Assembly (NCBI GenBank): GCA_910586315.1
Contig: CAJUIP010000027.1
Coordinates: forward strand, 1-45,747
Reading direction: 5' to 3'
DNA from: an uncultured Lachnospiraceae bacterium
Lineage (GTDB): Bacteria; Bacillota; Clostridia; Lachnospirales; Lachnospiraceae
Length of the DNA: 45,747 bases
Within the stretch, counting starts at the first letter, position 1. Each line of letters starts with the position of its first letter. The notes under the pieces were generated by a model. The model did no database searches and was not told where the DNA came from. It saw only the letters and a list, made by a program, of their open reading frames with translations. This document shows positions 1-8,085 of this stretch, piece after piece. The translations under genes and the position numbers were made by a program.

Positions 1-50
1 GTCAGGCGGATTAGGGACTTTCACCCTTTAGAAACGTGTGCCGTCAGGCG
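1..50. other. Left-edge sequence with hairpin, possible tail of a mobile element
   Basis: These bases precede the purA terminator. They hold a hairpin, GTGTGCC paired with GGCGCAC (one G-T pair), at about 37-54. Frame 1 of the plus strand is open from base 1 and reads RRIRDFHPLETCAVRR, which resembles, from memory, tails often found near insertion-sequence ends in Lachnospiraceae. That link is inference. The rest of any such element would lie outside the window, and no terminal repeat is visible here. Confidence 0.2.
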
Positions 51-61
51 CACAACAAAAA

Positions 62-88
62 GAGGAAATCCGCCACGGATTCCTCTCT
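62..88 (-). terminator. Intrinsic terminator of the purine operon
   Basis: On the minus strand AGAGGAATCCG pairs with CGGATTTCCTCT (one bulged A), loop TGG, followed by a TTTTTG run. It lies about 35 bases past the purA stop codon and should end the purCFBA transcript. Confidence 0.75.
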
Positions 89-121
89 CTGTCTCCCGCT
101 GTCTGCCTCGTTCCGCCCGTA

Positions 122-1402
122 CTATTTTCTCATGATAATATCGTCTCTGCCCGGTCCATTGGAAACCATAGTCACCGGAACACCGAGTTCTTCTTCGATG
201 GTCTCAATGTATTTTTGGCAGTTCTCTGGCAGCTCTTCATATTTCTTTATCCCGCGGATATCGCATTTCCAGCCCGGCAGCTTCTTGTATACAGGCTTTG
301 CCTTTTCCAGATACGCCGTTGTCGGGAAATCCTTTGTCACCTTACCGTCAATCTCATATCCCACGCAGACCGGAAGCTCATCCAGATATCCCAGAACATC
401 CAGAACCGTAAGCGCTGCCTCTGTGGCGCCCTGGATCCGGCATCCATATCTGGAAGCCACGGCGTCAAACCATCCCATACGCCTCGGACGTCCTGTGGTC
501 GCGCCGAATTCTCCGCCATCGCCTCCGCGTCGTCTGAGCTCGTCCGCCTCCTCGCCAAAGATCTCGCTGACAAAAGCACCTGCCCCCACTGCACTCGAAT
601 ATGCCTTTACAACCGTCGTGATATTTTTAATCTCATACGGCGCAATTCCCGCGCCGATGGCGCCGTAAGCCGCCAGTGTGGAGGAAGATGTTACCATAGG
701 ATAAATTCCGTGATCCGGATCCTTTAAGGAGCCAAGCTGCCCCTCAAGTAAAATATTTTTTCCCTCTTTAATTGCGTCATAAAGGTATTTTGACACATCG
801 CACACATAAGGCGCTACCATCTCCTTATACTCCATCAGAGTGGAAAAAACCTCTCCGGGGTCCAGAAGCGGCTGATGATACAAGTGCTCCAGCATTACGT
901 TCTTTAAGGTGCAGACATTTAGAACTTTATCCATAAGCATCTTCTCATCGCCGAACAGCTCACTCACCTGGAAGCCGATTTTCGCAAATTTATCGGAATA
1001 AAACGGAGCAATCCCGGACTTGGTGGAACCGAAGGATTTCCCTGCAAGACGCGCCTCCTCATAAGTATCAAATAAGATATGATATGGCATCATGATCTGG
1101 GCCCGGTCGGACACTAAAATCTTCGGGGCGGGTACGCCCTGACTTGTGACATCATTCAGCTCCCTGATTAAAAACGGAATATTTAATGCCACGCCATTGC
1201 CGATGATGCTTGTGGTGTGATGATAGAAAACCCCGGATGGGAGAAGATGAAGGGCAAACTTCCCATAATTGTTGATGATGGTATGGCCCGCATTGCTTCC
1301 GCCCTGAAAGCGGACGATAATGTCGGACTCCTTTGCCAGCATGTCCGTAATTTTTCCTTTTCCCTCATCGCCCCAGTTAGCGCCTACGATTGCTCTAACC
1401 AT
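122..1402 (-). CDS. purA: Adenylosuccinate synthetase
   Basis: Joins IMP and aspartate using GTP to give adenylosuccinate, the first committed step to AMP, in the cytoplasm. The N-terminus shows GDEGKGK at residues 11-17 with the expected catalytic Asp12, and GGSNAGHT with His40. TTGRPRRMGW is near residue 305. Length (426 aa) fits the family. The IMP-site segment usually close to TTGRGIGPAYEDK reads GSTKSGIAPFYSDK here, and VGEGPFPTE reads VGAGAFVSE, so this is a divergent PurA type. The start is ATG after AAGGAGG. It follows purB by 14 bases and is last in the operon. Confidence 0.95.
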   Translation of the reverse strand: MVRAIVGANWGDEGKGKITDMLAKESDIIVRFQGGSNAGHTIINNYGKFALHLLPSGVFYHHTTSIIGNGVALNIPFLIRELNDVTSQGVPAPKILVSDRAQIMMPYHILFDTYEEARLAGKSFGSTKSGIAPFYSDKFAKIGFQVSELFGDEKMLMDKVLNVCTLKNVMLEHLYHQPLLDPGEVFSTLMEYKEMVAPYVCDVSKYLYDAIKEGKNILLEGQLGSLKDPDHGIYPMVTSSSTLAAYGAIGAGIAPYEIKNITTVVKAYSSAVGAGAFVSEIFGEEADELRRRGGDGGEFGATTGRPRRMGWFDAVASRYGCRIQGATEAALTVLDVLGYLDELPVCVGYEIDGKVTKDFPTTAYLEKAKPVYKKLPGWKCDIRGIKKYEELPENCQKYIETIEEELGVPVTMVSNGPGRDDIIMRK

Positions 1403-1416
1403 TGATAATATCCTCC

Positions 1417-2847
1417 TTATACGTTGATTTCAGCCTTTACGCCCAGAATCTCTTTATTTTCCTCCAGAATCGGGCGAATCACCTCATCCAGGAATTCCTG
1501 CACCTGTTCCGGTGCACGCCCCACATACCTGGACGGGTCCATGGCTCTTTGCAGCTCTTCCAGGGAAAGATGAAAGGACGGATCCGCGGCAATCAGCTCC
1601 AGGAGATTGTTGTCCTTTCCTTCCACCTTCACTTTTTTACCGGCTTCCATGGAAAGCTCACGGATTCTCTCGTGAAGCTCCTGGCGGTCTCCTCCGGCCT
1701 TTACGGCATCCATCATAATGTTTTCCGTAGCCATGAACGGGAGCTCTGCCATGAGATGCTTTTCAATCACCTTCGGATATACCACAAGTCCGTCTACCAC
1801 ATTAAGGTACAAATCCAGAATACCGTCCACAGCCAGAAAGCCCTCCGGAATGGAGAGACGTTTATTGGCGGAATCGTCCAGAGTACGCTCAAACCACTGG
1901 GTGGAAGCCACCAGCATGGGGTTTATCATATCAGACATGACATAGTTGGCCAGGGAAGCGATCCTCTCACTTCTCATGGGATTTCTCTTATAGGCCATGG
2001 CGGAGGAACCGATCTGATTCTTCTCGAAAGGCTCTTCCACCTCTTTTAAGTGCTGAAGCAGACGGATATCATTGGAGAATTTGTGAGCGCTCTGGGCGAT
2101 TCCCGCGAGAACGCTCAACACACGGCTGTCAATTTTTCTGGAATACGTCTGTCCGGAAACGGGATAGCATCCCAAAAAGCCCATCTTGTCGGCGATCATC
2201 TGGTCTGCCTTCCGGCATTTTTCATGGTCCCCGTCAAAGAGCTCCAGAAAGCTCGCCTGGGTTCCTGTGGTTCCCTTAGAGCCGAGAAGCTTCATGGTGG
2301 AAATCACATAATCCAAATCATCCAAATCCAGCTTAAGCTCCATAAGCCATAGAGTGGCGCGCTTTCCCACCGTGGTGGGCTGGGCCGGCTGAAAATGGGT
2401 AAACGCCAAGGTCGGCTGGTTTTTATGCTTATCGGCAAAGTCTGCCAGCCTCGCAATCACATTCACCAGTTTTTTGCGGACCAGCTTTAAGGCCTCTGTC
2501 ATCAGAATAATATCCGTATTATCGCCCACATAGCAGGAAGTGGCGCCCAGGTGGATGATTCCCTTCGCCTTGGGGCACTGTAATCCGTATGCGTATACAT
2601 GGGACATGACATCGTGGCGCACCAGCTTCTCGCGGGCCCTGGCCTCTTCGAAGTTGATGTTTTCCTGATTGGCCTTGAGTTCTTCAATCTGCTCCTCTGT
2701 GATAGGAAGGCCAAGCTCTTTCTCTGTTTCAGCCAGTGCAATCCACAGCTTCCTCCAGGTCCGGAATTTCTTTTCCGGGGAGAAAATATACTGCATTTCC
2801 TTACTCGCATATCTCTCGGAGAGAGGGCTCTGGTATCTGTCGTACAT
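1417..2847 (-). CDS. purB: Adenylosuccinate lyase
   Basis: Cleaves fumarate from SAICAR and from adenylosuccinate, so it acts twice in AMP synthesis. The fumarase-superfamily signature GSSAMAYKRNPMRSER is visible at roughly residue 280 and contains the catalytic-loop serine. From the chosen start the protein is 476 aa, normal for the family. The open frame extends 13 codons further upstream (MKSKKSKKEKRIA), but that stretch overlaps the end of purF. The internal ATG at 2847 has AGAGGA at good spacing and gives the usual MYDRYQSPLSERY beginning. It lies 28 bases after purF and 14 bases before purA. Confidence 0.95.
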   Translation of the reverse strand: MYDRYQSPLSERYASKEMQYIFSPEKKFRTWRKLWIALAETEKELGLPITEEQIEELKANQENINFEEARAREKLVRHDVMSHVYAYGLQCPKAKGIIHLGATSCYVGDNTDIILMTEALKLVRKKLVNVIARLADFADKHKNQPTLAFTHFQPAQPTTVGKRATLWLMELKLDLDDLDYVISTMKLLGSKGTTGTQASFLELFDGDHEKCRKADQMIADKMGFLGCYPVSGQTYSRKIDSRVLSVLAGIAQSAHKFSNDIRLLQHLKEVEEPFEKNQIGSSAMAYKRNPMRSERIASLANYVMSDMINPMLVASTQWFERTLDDSANKRLSIPEGFLAVDGILDLYLNVVDGLVVYPKVIEKHLMAELPFMATENIMMDAVKAGGDRQELHERIRELSMEAGKKVKVEGKDNNLLELIAADPSFHLSLEELQRAMDPSRYVGRAPEQVQEFLDEVIRPILEENKEILGVKAEINV

Positions 2848-2875
2848 GGCAATCCTCTTTTCTTTTTTACTTTTC

Positions 2876-4312
2876 TTACTTTTCATAGATTCCCCGGATA
2901 TCCTCGCCGGGCGGATCCACCGGATAGTCTCCGGTAAAACAGGCCGTGCAGATCGGAAGATTTCCGGCCATTTCCTTAAGCCGCTCTACCTTAAGATAGG
3001 ACAGGGAATCGGCCCCGATGATCTTACAGATTTCATCCTCCGTCTTTCCATAGGCGATCAGCTGGTCGCTGGAAGGAATATCCGTGCCAAAATAGCAGGG
3101 GTACAAAAACGGCGGCGCACTCACCCTCACATGGACCTCTCTGGCTCCGGCCTCACGCAGCATGCTCACGATCCGGTTGCTGGTGGTTCCCCGGACGATG
3201 GAATCGTCGATCATAATGACCCGCTTTCCATCCACGGCCTCACGCAGGACATTTAATTTTACCCGCACAGCCGACTCTCTGCTGCTCTGCTTCGGCTTTA
3301 TGAAGGTCCTGCCCACATAAGAATTCTTTACAAAAGCCATGGAATAGGGAATCCCCGATTCCATGGAATATCCGAGGGCCGCGGCGTTTCCGGATTCCGG
3401 AACCCCCACCACAATATCCGCATCCACTGGAGAGTCCTTGGCCAGACACTGGCCCGCGTAAATCCTGGAGTGGTAAACTCCCACGCCGTCAAATACGCTG
3501 TCAGGTCTCGCAAAGTAAATATATTCAAACACGCACCTTGCTTCTTTTCCGTCGCAAAGCGTCATATTGGAGGCAATGCCGTCCTTTGTGATGGTGACGA
3601 TCTCACCGGGAAGCACATCGCGGACAAACTGTGCTCCGACGGTATCCAGAGCGCAGGTCTCCGACGCGAGAATATAGGCGTTGTCCCTCTTTCCGATACA
3701 GAGGGGCTTAAAGCCCTGGGGATCTCTGGCTCCCATGAGCTTTCTCGGGCTCGCAATGACAAGCGAATATGCGCCTTTTATCTTTTTCATGGCATTGGCC
3801 ACTGCCTCTTCGGCCGTCTTTGCCTTTACCCGTTCCCTGGCGATATGGTAAGCGATGACTTCGGTGTCGATGGTGGTCTGGAAAATGGCGCCGTCATAAG
3901 CAAGCTCCCTGCGAAGCTTTGGTGCGTTGACAAGATTTCCATTGTGGGCCAGCGCCAGCGTCCCTTTCACATAGTTCAGTACCAGCGGCTGGGCGTTTTC
4001 TCTGGTGCTGCTGCCGGCCGTGGAGTAACGGACATGGCCGACTCCGATGTTTCCTTTCAGTCCATCAAGAGTCTCCGGTGTGAATACCTCGTTGCAGAGC
4101 CCCATCCCTCTGTAGGCGTTCACAACTCCCTTCGGTCCGTATGTATCGCTGACTGCGATTCCGCAGCTTTCCTGCCCCCGATGCTGCAGAGCGCACAGTC
4201 CATAATAAATCGTTGAGGCCACGTCGTTTCCGTCCAGATCATACATGCCGAATACGCCGCATTCCTCATGCGCCTTATCCCCTTCCAAGTCAAAAGCTAG
4301 CGTTTTTTCCAT
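2876..4312 (-). CDS. purF: Amidophosphoribosyltransferase
   Basis: Catalyses the first step of purine synthesis, PRPP plus glutamine to phosphoribosylamine. After a short leader the frame shows EECGVFGMYD, so Cys18 would be the N-terminal nucleophile exposed by propeptide removal, as in the Bacillus-type enzyme. The PRPP-binding motif VIMIDDSIVRGTTSN is near residue 365. A cysteine set including ICTAC near the C-terminus fits the oxygen-sensitive 4Fe-4S cluster of this subfamily. Length is 478 aa. Only 3 bases separate it from purC, so the two are probably translationally coupled. Confidence 0.96.
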   Translation of the reverse strand: MEKTLAFDLEGDKAHEECGVFGMYDLDGNDVASTIYYGLCALQHRGQESCGIAVSDTYGPKGVVNAYRGMGLCNEVFTPETLDGLKGNIGVGHVRYSTAGSSTRENAQPLVLNYVKGTLALAHNGNLVNAPKLRRELAYDGAIFQTTIDTEVIAYHIARERVKAKTAEEAVANAMKKIKGAYSLVIASPRKLMGARDPQGFKPLCIGKRDNAYILASETCALDTVGAQFVRDVLPGEIVTITKDGIASNMTLCDGKEARCVFEYIYFARPDSVFDGVGVYHSRIYAGQCLAKDSPVDADIVVGVPESGNAAALGYSMESGIPYSMAFVKNSYVGRTFIKPKQSSRESAVRVKLNVLREAVDGKRVIMIDDSIVRGTTSNRIVSMLREAGAREVHVRVSAPPFLYPCYFGTDIPSSDQLIAYGKTEDEICKIIGADSLSYLKVERLKEMAGNLPICTACFTGDYPVDPPGEDIRGIYEK

Positions 4313-4315
4313 TTT

Positions 4316-5032
4316 TTATTTCCTATCCTCGATTCCCAGACGTCTGAATACTTCGTTGTACGCGTCCTCCACATTTCCAAGGTCTCTTCTGAAACGGTCC
4401 TTATCCAGCTTCTCGTGTGTTTCCTTGTCCCAGAGGCGGCAGGTATCCGGAGAAACTTCATCGGCCAGAATAATCTGTCCGTGGAAGCGGCCGAATTCGA
4501 TTTTAAAGTCCACCAGATCGATTCCCAGGCCGTCAAAGTATTTCTTCATCACTTCATTTACCTTAAAAGCATATTTGGTAATCGTATCAATTTCCTCTTC
4601 CGTGGCAAGCTCCAGGGAAAGAGCGTAATATTTATTGATGAAGGGATCATGGAGCTCGTCATTTTTATAGCTGAATTCCAGAGTAGGGCGTTTAAACACA
4701 ATTCCCTCTTCCACACCCATCTTCTTTGCAAAGCTTCCGGCCGTGATGTTGCGGATAATCACTTCAAGGGGAACAATTTCCACCTTCTTAACGGCAGTCT
4801 CTCTGTCGGAAAGCTCTTCCACATAGTGGGTGGGAATTCCTTCCTTTTCAAGGAGCTTGAATACGTGATTTGTCATACGGTTGTTGATGGCACCTTTACC
4901 GACAATGGTCCCCTTTTTCTGGCCGTCGAACGCAGTGGCGTCATCCTTATAATCGACGATTAAGATGTCAGGATCTTCTGTTGTAAAAACCTTTTTCGCC
5001 TTGCCTTCGTACAGTAAATCAACTTTTTTCAT
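4316..5032 (-). CDS. purC: Phosphoribosylaminoimidazole-succinocarboxamide synthase
   Basis: SAICAR synthetase, which condenses CAIR with aspartate using ATP. The start MKKVDLLYEGKAKKVF and the later DFKIEFGR and SPDTCRLWD segments match the family. From the ATG at 5032 the length is 238 aa, as expected. The frame is open upstream to an ATG at 5092, but that ATG lies between the -35 and -10 of the operon promoter and cannot be on the transcript. An ATG at 5044 is also possible. The gene heads the purC-purF-purB-purA unit; other purine genes are not in this window. Confidence 0.93.
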   Translation of the reverse strand: MKKVDLLYEGKAKKVFTTEDPDILIVDYKDDATAFDGQKKGTIVGKGAINNRMTNHVFKLLEKEGIPTHYVEELSDRETAVKKVEIVPLEVIIRNITAGSFAKKMGVEEGIVFKRPTLEFSYKNDELHDPFINKYYALSLELATEEEIDTITKYAFKVNEVMKKYFDGLGIDLVDFKIEFGRFHGQIILADEVSPDTCRLWDKETHEKLDKDRFRRDLGNVEDAYNEVFRRLGIEDRK

Positions 5033-5080
5033 TCCTTTGCCCATCCCTTTCTTTTCATCATGGTTTGTAAGTTCAGAAAA

Positions 5081-5109
5081 ATTATAATGCATCCCCTATG
5101 GAAAATCAA
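5081..5109 (-). promoter_or_regulatory. Promoter of the purine operon
   Basis: On the minus strand TTGATT (5104-5109), a 17-base spacer and a perfect TATAAT (5081-5086). Transcription should start near 5074, giving a leader of about 40 bases, too short for a purine riboswitch. A PurR-like operator could not be recognised by eye. Confidence 0.75.
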
Positions 5110-5119
5110 GAACAACTTG

Positions 5120-5413
5120 TCATTCTTCCCCTGACTCCAAAGTCTCTGTGCGGCTGTGAAACCAGAAAAGCGAGCCCTCTCCCGTGCCAATTCCGATTCC
5201 ATAAACCTCTTCCTCTCCGGGAAGCGGGAACTCTTCCGCCTGAAGTCCGGTCACCTGTTTTACAGTATGGGACTGTATGTAAGCTGTTAAAAACCAAAGA
5301 AGCTCCAATACAAGCAAAAGCTTGACCACCGCCAAAAAACATTTTTTCCTTTTTTCTCTTTTGTATCCGTGCCGCCATGGATGGTACGGCCTGTATACAT
5401 ACTGAATTGCCAC
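5120..5413 (-). CDS. Small single-pass membrane protein, unknown function
   Basis: A 97-residue frame with a basic N-terminus (YKREKRKK), one hydrophobic segment at about residues 25-45 and an acidic C-terminal part. This fits a small protein anchored with its C-terminus outside. No family was recognised. The start is GTG just after AAAGGAGC. A possible -10 TATAAT lies at 5509-5514 but its -35 is poor. No terminator follows, so transcription may run into purC. It could be a chance frame, but the ribosome site and membrane segment support a real gene. Confidence 0.5.
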   Translation of the reverse strand: MAIQYVYRPYHPWRHGYKREKRKKCFLAVVKLLLVLELLWFLTAYIQSHTVKQVTGLQAEEFPLPGEEEVYGIGIGTGEGSLFWFHSRTETLESGEE

Positions 5414-5564
5414 CGCTCCTTTCTTTTACGTTCCCTCTGTCCCTCAGGATTTCGCGGATCAGAGGCAGAAAACAGATGCTTTTCTGTCCTGTTTATTGGT
5501 CTGTTATCATTATACATGCTTCGCAAAGAAAAATCCAGAATAAAGCAGCTTTGCTGATTGGCAA

Positions 5565-5612
5565 GAAAAACAGCCCCATCACACAGTTTTTTGCGGTCAT
5601 GGGACTGTTTTT
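5565..5612 (-). terminator. Intrinsic terminator after the small lipoprotein gene
   Basis: An 11-base stem, AACAGTCCCAT with ATGGGGCTGTT (one G-T pair), spans 5569-5609 and is followed on the minus strand by TTTTTCTTG. The other strand also has a long T run (5608-5614), so it may work both ways. Confidence 0.7.
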
Positions 5613-5617
5613 TTCTT

Positions 5618-5950
5618 TTATTTGCCTGCTGCCGAACTGTTTCCAGCGGATGTACCGCTTTTTCCTGTTTCATTGGCTCCGGTGGTTCCTGTGACCAGAT
5701 CGTCCACGCCGTCCTTCACATCATCCACCATATCTTCCAGTACCCCGCCGCTTTCGCCTGCTTTGCTGGTTCCGGCAGAGGAAGAAGTGCTTTCGTTTGA
5801 AGATCTGGTAGTCGCGCCGGAAGCTCCGGTTGCGGTGGTTCCCGCTGTAGTATTGCTGGCGCCGTTATTGTCATTTCTGCCACATGCTGCGGCCACGCTG
5901 ATAACGGCAATCAGCATAGCGCCAAAGGCAAACCGTTTGATTTTCTCCAT
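5618..5950 (-). CDS. Small low-complexity lipoprotein
   Basis: A 110-residue protein starting MEKIKRFAFGAMLIAVISVA with lipobox VAAAC, so it should be exported and lipid-anchored at about Cys21. The mature part is rich in Ser, Thr, Gly and Asn, with a short acidic helix-like segment (LEDMVDDVKDGVDDLV). It has no recognisable enzyme motif. The start at 5950 was chosen for its GAAAGGAGAATATT ribosome site and the signal peptide. The open frame continues upstream through an inverted repeat and is not expected to be translated. That repeat can pair with the ribosome site. dapB lies upstream. Confidence 0.75.
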   Translation of the reverse strand: MEKIKRFAFGAMLIAVISVAAACGRNDNNGASNTTAGTTATGASGATTRSSNESTSSSAGTSKAGESGGVLEDMVDDVKDGVDDLVTGTTGANETGKSGTSAGNSSAAGK

Positions 5951-5953
5951 AAA

Positions 5954-6052
5954 AATATTCTCCTTTCGGCCCCTAGTACTACCTTGCGGAAATTCCGGTG
6001 AATGAAATATCCGCAAGGTAGTACTAGTATGTGCGTTTGAAAGGAGAATATT
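5954..6052 (-). promoter_or_regulatory. Nested inverted repeat that can mask the lipoprotein ribosome binding site
   Basis: Two nested perfect inverted repeats lie between dapB and the lipoprotein gene. The outer arms are 14 bases (5954-5967 with 6039-6052) and the inner arms 18 bases (5973-5990 with 6010-6027), with a 19-base loop. The downstream outer arm contains GAAAGGAG, the ribosome site of the lipoprotein gene, and the upstream arm is its exact complement. No T run follows, so a terminator is unlikely. A translational switch or RNA-stability element is inferred. Confidence 0.6.
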
Positions 6053-6064
6053 CATAGTTTCATT

Positions 6065-6817
6065 TTAACCGATTACGTCGGACATGTCATACATGCCAGG
6101 TTCTTTTCCCGCAAGGAACTTTGCGGCCTGTACAGCGCCTTTTCCAAAAATTGCCTTTGAATAAGCCGTATGTGTAAAGGTAATCACTTCATCCTGGCCG
6201 GCAAACATTATATCATGCTCACCAACGATAGTGCCGCCGCGCATGGCCTGAATCCCGATCTCTTTCTTCTCTCGTTTTACGCGCTCTTTGATTCTGTCAT
6301 ACGTATAATGGCAGGAATTGCCAAGACTTTCATTGATGACATCCGCCAGGGCTAACGCTGTCCCGCTGGGAGCATCTATCTTCTGATTATGGTGCTTTTC
6401 CAGAATCTCAATATCAAAACCGGCTTCCGCCAGAACCGGAGCCACTTCTGCCAGAACCTTAAACAGAAGATTAATGCCGACAGACATATTGGCGCTTCTT
6501 AAAACGGCTGTGGTTTCCGAAAGCTCATGCACGCGGACCAGCTGCTCTTTCGAAAGTCCCGTGGTACAAAGAACCACCGGAGTCCCTGTTTCCTTACAGT
6601 ACGCCGTCACGCCGTCTGCCGCCTTAGCCACGGAAAAATCAATGACCACATCGGCCGCCGGGCACTCCTCCAGCGTCTGGTATACAGGATAATCTGCCCG
6701 TATTTCTGGATTCATATCCACGCCCGCAATGATTTCAATTTCATCGTCCGTTGAAATAATATCTGTAATTACACGGCCCATGGCGCCGTTGCAGCCGTTT
6801 AAAATTGCTTTTACCAT
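6065..6817 (-). CDS. dapB: 4-hydroxy-tetrahydrodipicolinate reductase
   Basis: Second committed step of the diaminopimelate/lysine pathway, reducing HTPA with NAD(P)H to tetrahydrodipicolinate for lysine and cell-wall peptides. The Rossmann motif NGCNGAMGRV is at residues 7-16. The catalytic stretch EKHHNQKIDAPSGTA has its histidine pair at 142-143, Lys146 and the substrate-binding SGT at 151-153. Length 250 aa is normal. ATG with a GGAGGAGAAAGGA site. It follows dapA by 24 bases and shares its riboswitch-controlled transcript. Confidence 0.96.
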   Translation of the reverse strand: MVKAILNGCNGAMGRVITDIISTDDEIEIIAGVDMNPEIRADYPVYQTLEECPAADVVIDFSVAKAADGVTAYCKETGTPVVLCTTGLSKEQLVRVHELSETTAVLRSANMSVGINLLFKVLAEVAPVLAEAGFDIEILEKHHNQKIDAPSGTALALADVINESLGNSCHYTYDRIKERVKREKKEIGIQAMRGGTIVGEHDIMFAGQDEVITFTHTAYSKAIFGKGAVQAAKFLAGKEPGMYDMSDVIG

Positions 6818-6841
6818 TCCTTTCTCCTCCGCTTTCCTTCT

Positions 6842-7726
6842 TTATAAAATACCGAATTTTTCCAGCTCTCTCTTTAAAATCTCCTGATGCTTCGGCTCCA
6901 TCACAGTCAGGGGAAGTCTTGGATCTCCCACGGCCTTTCCCATCAGATTCATGGCCGCCTTTACGGGAATCGGGTTCACTTCGGAAAACAGCGCATGAAT
7001 CAGGGGCAGGGCTTTTAACTGAAGCCTTCTGCTGCCCTCCACATCACCCTTAAAAAACCTTTCACAGATGTCGTGGGTCTCTTTGGGCGCCACGTTGGAC
7101 AGTACGGAAATTACACCCTTTCCGCCCAAAGCCAGGGTAGGCACGATCTGATCATCATTGCCGGAATACACATCCACATATCCGCCGGAAAGCTGCATAA
7201 TGGTCGCCACTGCGGAAAAGTTTCCGCTGGCCTCCTTAACGCCAACAATATTTTCGACATTTTTGCAGAGATCCACAATGGTCTCCGGTTCGATGTTTAT
7301 GCCTGTCCTGCTGGGAATATTATAGAGCACCACCGGAATCTTAACGGACTTTGCAATCTGTGTAAAATGGGCCTTTAAGCCCCCCTGGGTAGCCTTATTG
7401 TAGTAGGGGGACACCACAAGAACTCCGTCTGCTCCGGCCTCCTCCGCCTCTTCGGAAAGCCGTGAAGCCGTTTTGGTACAGTTGGAACCGGTACCCGCGA
7501 TCACAGGAACCCTTCCGTTTACTACCTGGCAGACAAAGCGAATTGTCTCAATATGCTCTTCCTCTGTCATTGTGGAAGCCTCGCCGGTAGTTCCGGCGGC
7601 CACGATACAGTCCGTATGGTTCTCAATCTGCTCTTCCACAAGCTCCTCCAGCTTCTCGTAGTTCACTTCTCCGTTCTCCTTAAAGGGAGTCACCAGCGCC
7701 ACACCCGCTCCTTCAAAAATAGCCAT
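6842..7726 (-). CDS. dapA: 4-hydroxy-tetrahydrodipicolinate synthase
   Basis: Condenses pyruvate with aspartate semialdehyde, the entry step to diaminopimelate and lysine. It is a class I aldolase: AAGTTGEAST at about residues 43-52 binds pyruvate, Tyr135 lies in VVLYNIPSRTG, and Lys164 in GVKEASGNF is the Schiff-base lysine. Length 294 aa is typical. Start ATG follows AGGAGGAGAG. It is first gene after the lysine riboswitch, so it is expected to be turned off when lysine is plentiful. Confidence 0.97.
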   Translation of the reverse strand: MAIFEGAGVALVTPFKENGEVNYEKLEELVEEQIENHTDCIVAAGTTGEASTMTEEEHIETIRFVCQVVNGRVPVIAGTGSNCTKTASRLSEEAEEAGADGVLVVSPYYNKATQGGLKAHFTQIAKSVKIPVVLYNIPSRTGINIEPETIVDLCKNVENIVGVKEASGNFSAVATIMQLSGGYVDVYSGNDDQIVPTLALGGKGVISVLSNVAPKETHDICERFFKGDVEGSRRLQLKALPLIHALFSEVNPIPVKAAMNLMGKAVGDPRLPLTVMEPKHQEILKRELEKFGIL

Positions 7727-7758
7727 TCCTCTCTCCTCCTAAACGTATCGAATTGCCC

Positions 7759-7796
7759 AAAATAAACAGGACTGACATACACTAAGATGTCAGCCC
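7759..7796 (-). terminator. Expression-platform terminator of the lysine riboswitch
   Basis: On the minus strand GGCTGACAT (7787-7795) pairs with ATGTCAGTC (7770-7778, one G-T pair) and is followed by CTGTTTATTTT. It sits just after the aptamer and before dapA, the usual place for a riboswitch-controlled terminator. Confidence 0.75.
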
Positions 7797-7834
7797 CAAT
7801 AAGTCCTTGTTCCGTAGCTCCCCATCTTAATATA

Positions 7835-7982
7835 AGATGACAGTCATAGGGATATTCTCCGTATGCCCAGAAATGTTCGCCGGGAAGCGGCACATTTCTT
7901 CGGCGCCCTCCCCCTTCTTCCGGCATCTTCTGCTCCCTGCATCAGCCGGGTACTCATGTCGGGCGCGACCTCTACTTATTAT
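7835..7982 (-). ncRNA. Lysine riboswitch (L-box) aptamer
   Basis: Read on the minus strand the conserved L-box blocks appear in order: AGTAGAGGTCGCGCC at the 5' side, then GAGTACCC, GGAGGGCGCCGAAG, a TGGGCATACGGAGAATATCC segment and the closing GACTGTCA. These match the conserved core of the lysine aptamer (RF00168 type). Downstream is an intrinsic terminator and then dapA. By analogy with this family, lysine binding favours the terminator and lowers dapA-dapB expression. Covariance-model scoring was not possible here. Confidence 0.85.
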
Positions 7983-8056
7983 TTTCCTGTAATCCCCGCT
8001 TTAAATGCCATTCTCCTTCCATAGGATGCTTCTTAAAGCGGATTATATTGATTTCT

Positions 8057-8085
8057 ATGGTAGCATTATTTGCCCGGATTGTCAA
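8057..8085 (-). promoter_or_regulatory. Promoter of dapA-dapB
   Basis: Perfect TTGACA (8080-8085), 17-base spacer and TACCAT (8057-8062) on the minus strand. The -35 lies inside the last codons of the upstream adenosyltransferase gene. A 9-base perfect stem (7996-8004 with 8033-8041) follows in the leader before the riboswitch; it has no T run. Confidence 0.7.

Noticed and set aside
38..727. 229-residue plus-strand frame opposite purA
   Set aside because: It is antisense to a clear purA and crosses the terminator; no family resemblance.
5033..5092. Longer purC start at 5092
   Set aside because: The ATG lies upstream of the expected transcript start, between the promoter hexamers.
7690..7926. 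78-residue minus-strand open frame before dapA
   Set aside because: It runs through the lysine riboswitch and its terminator and has no ribosome site or recognisable protein.
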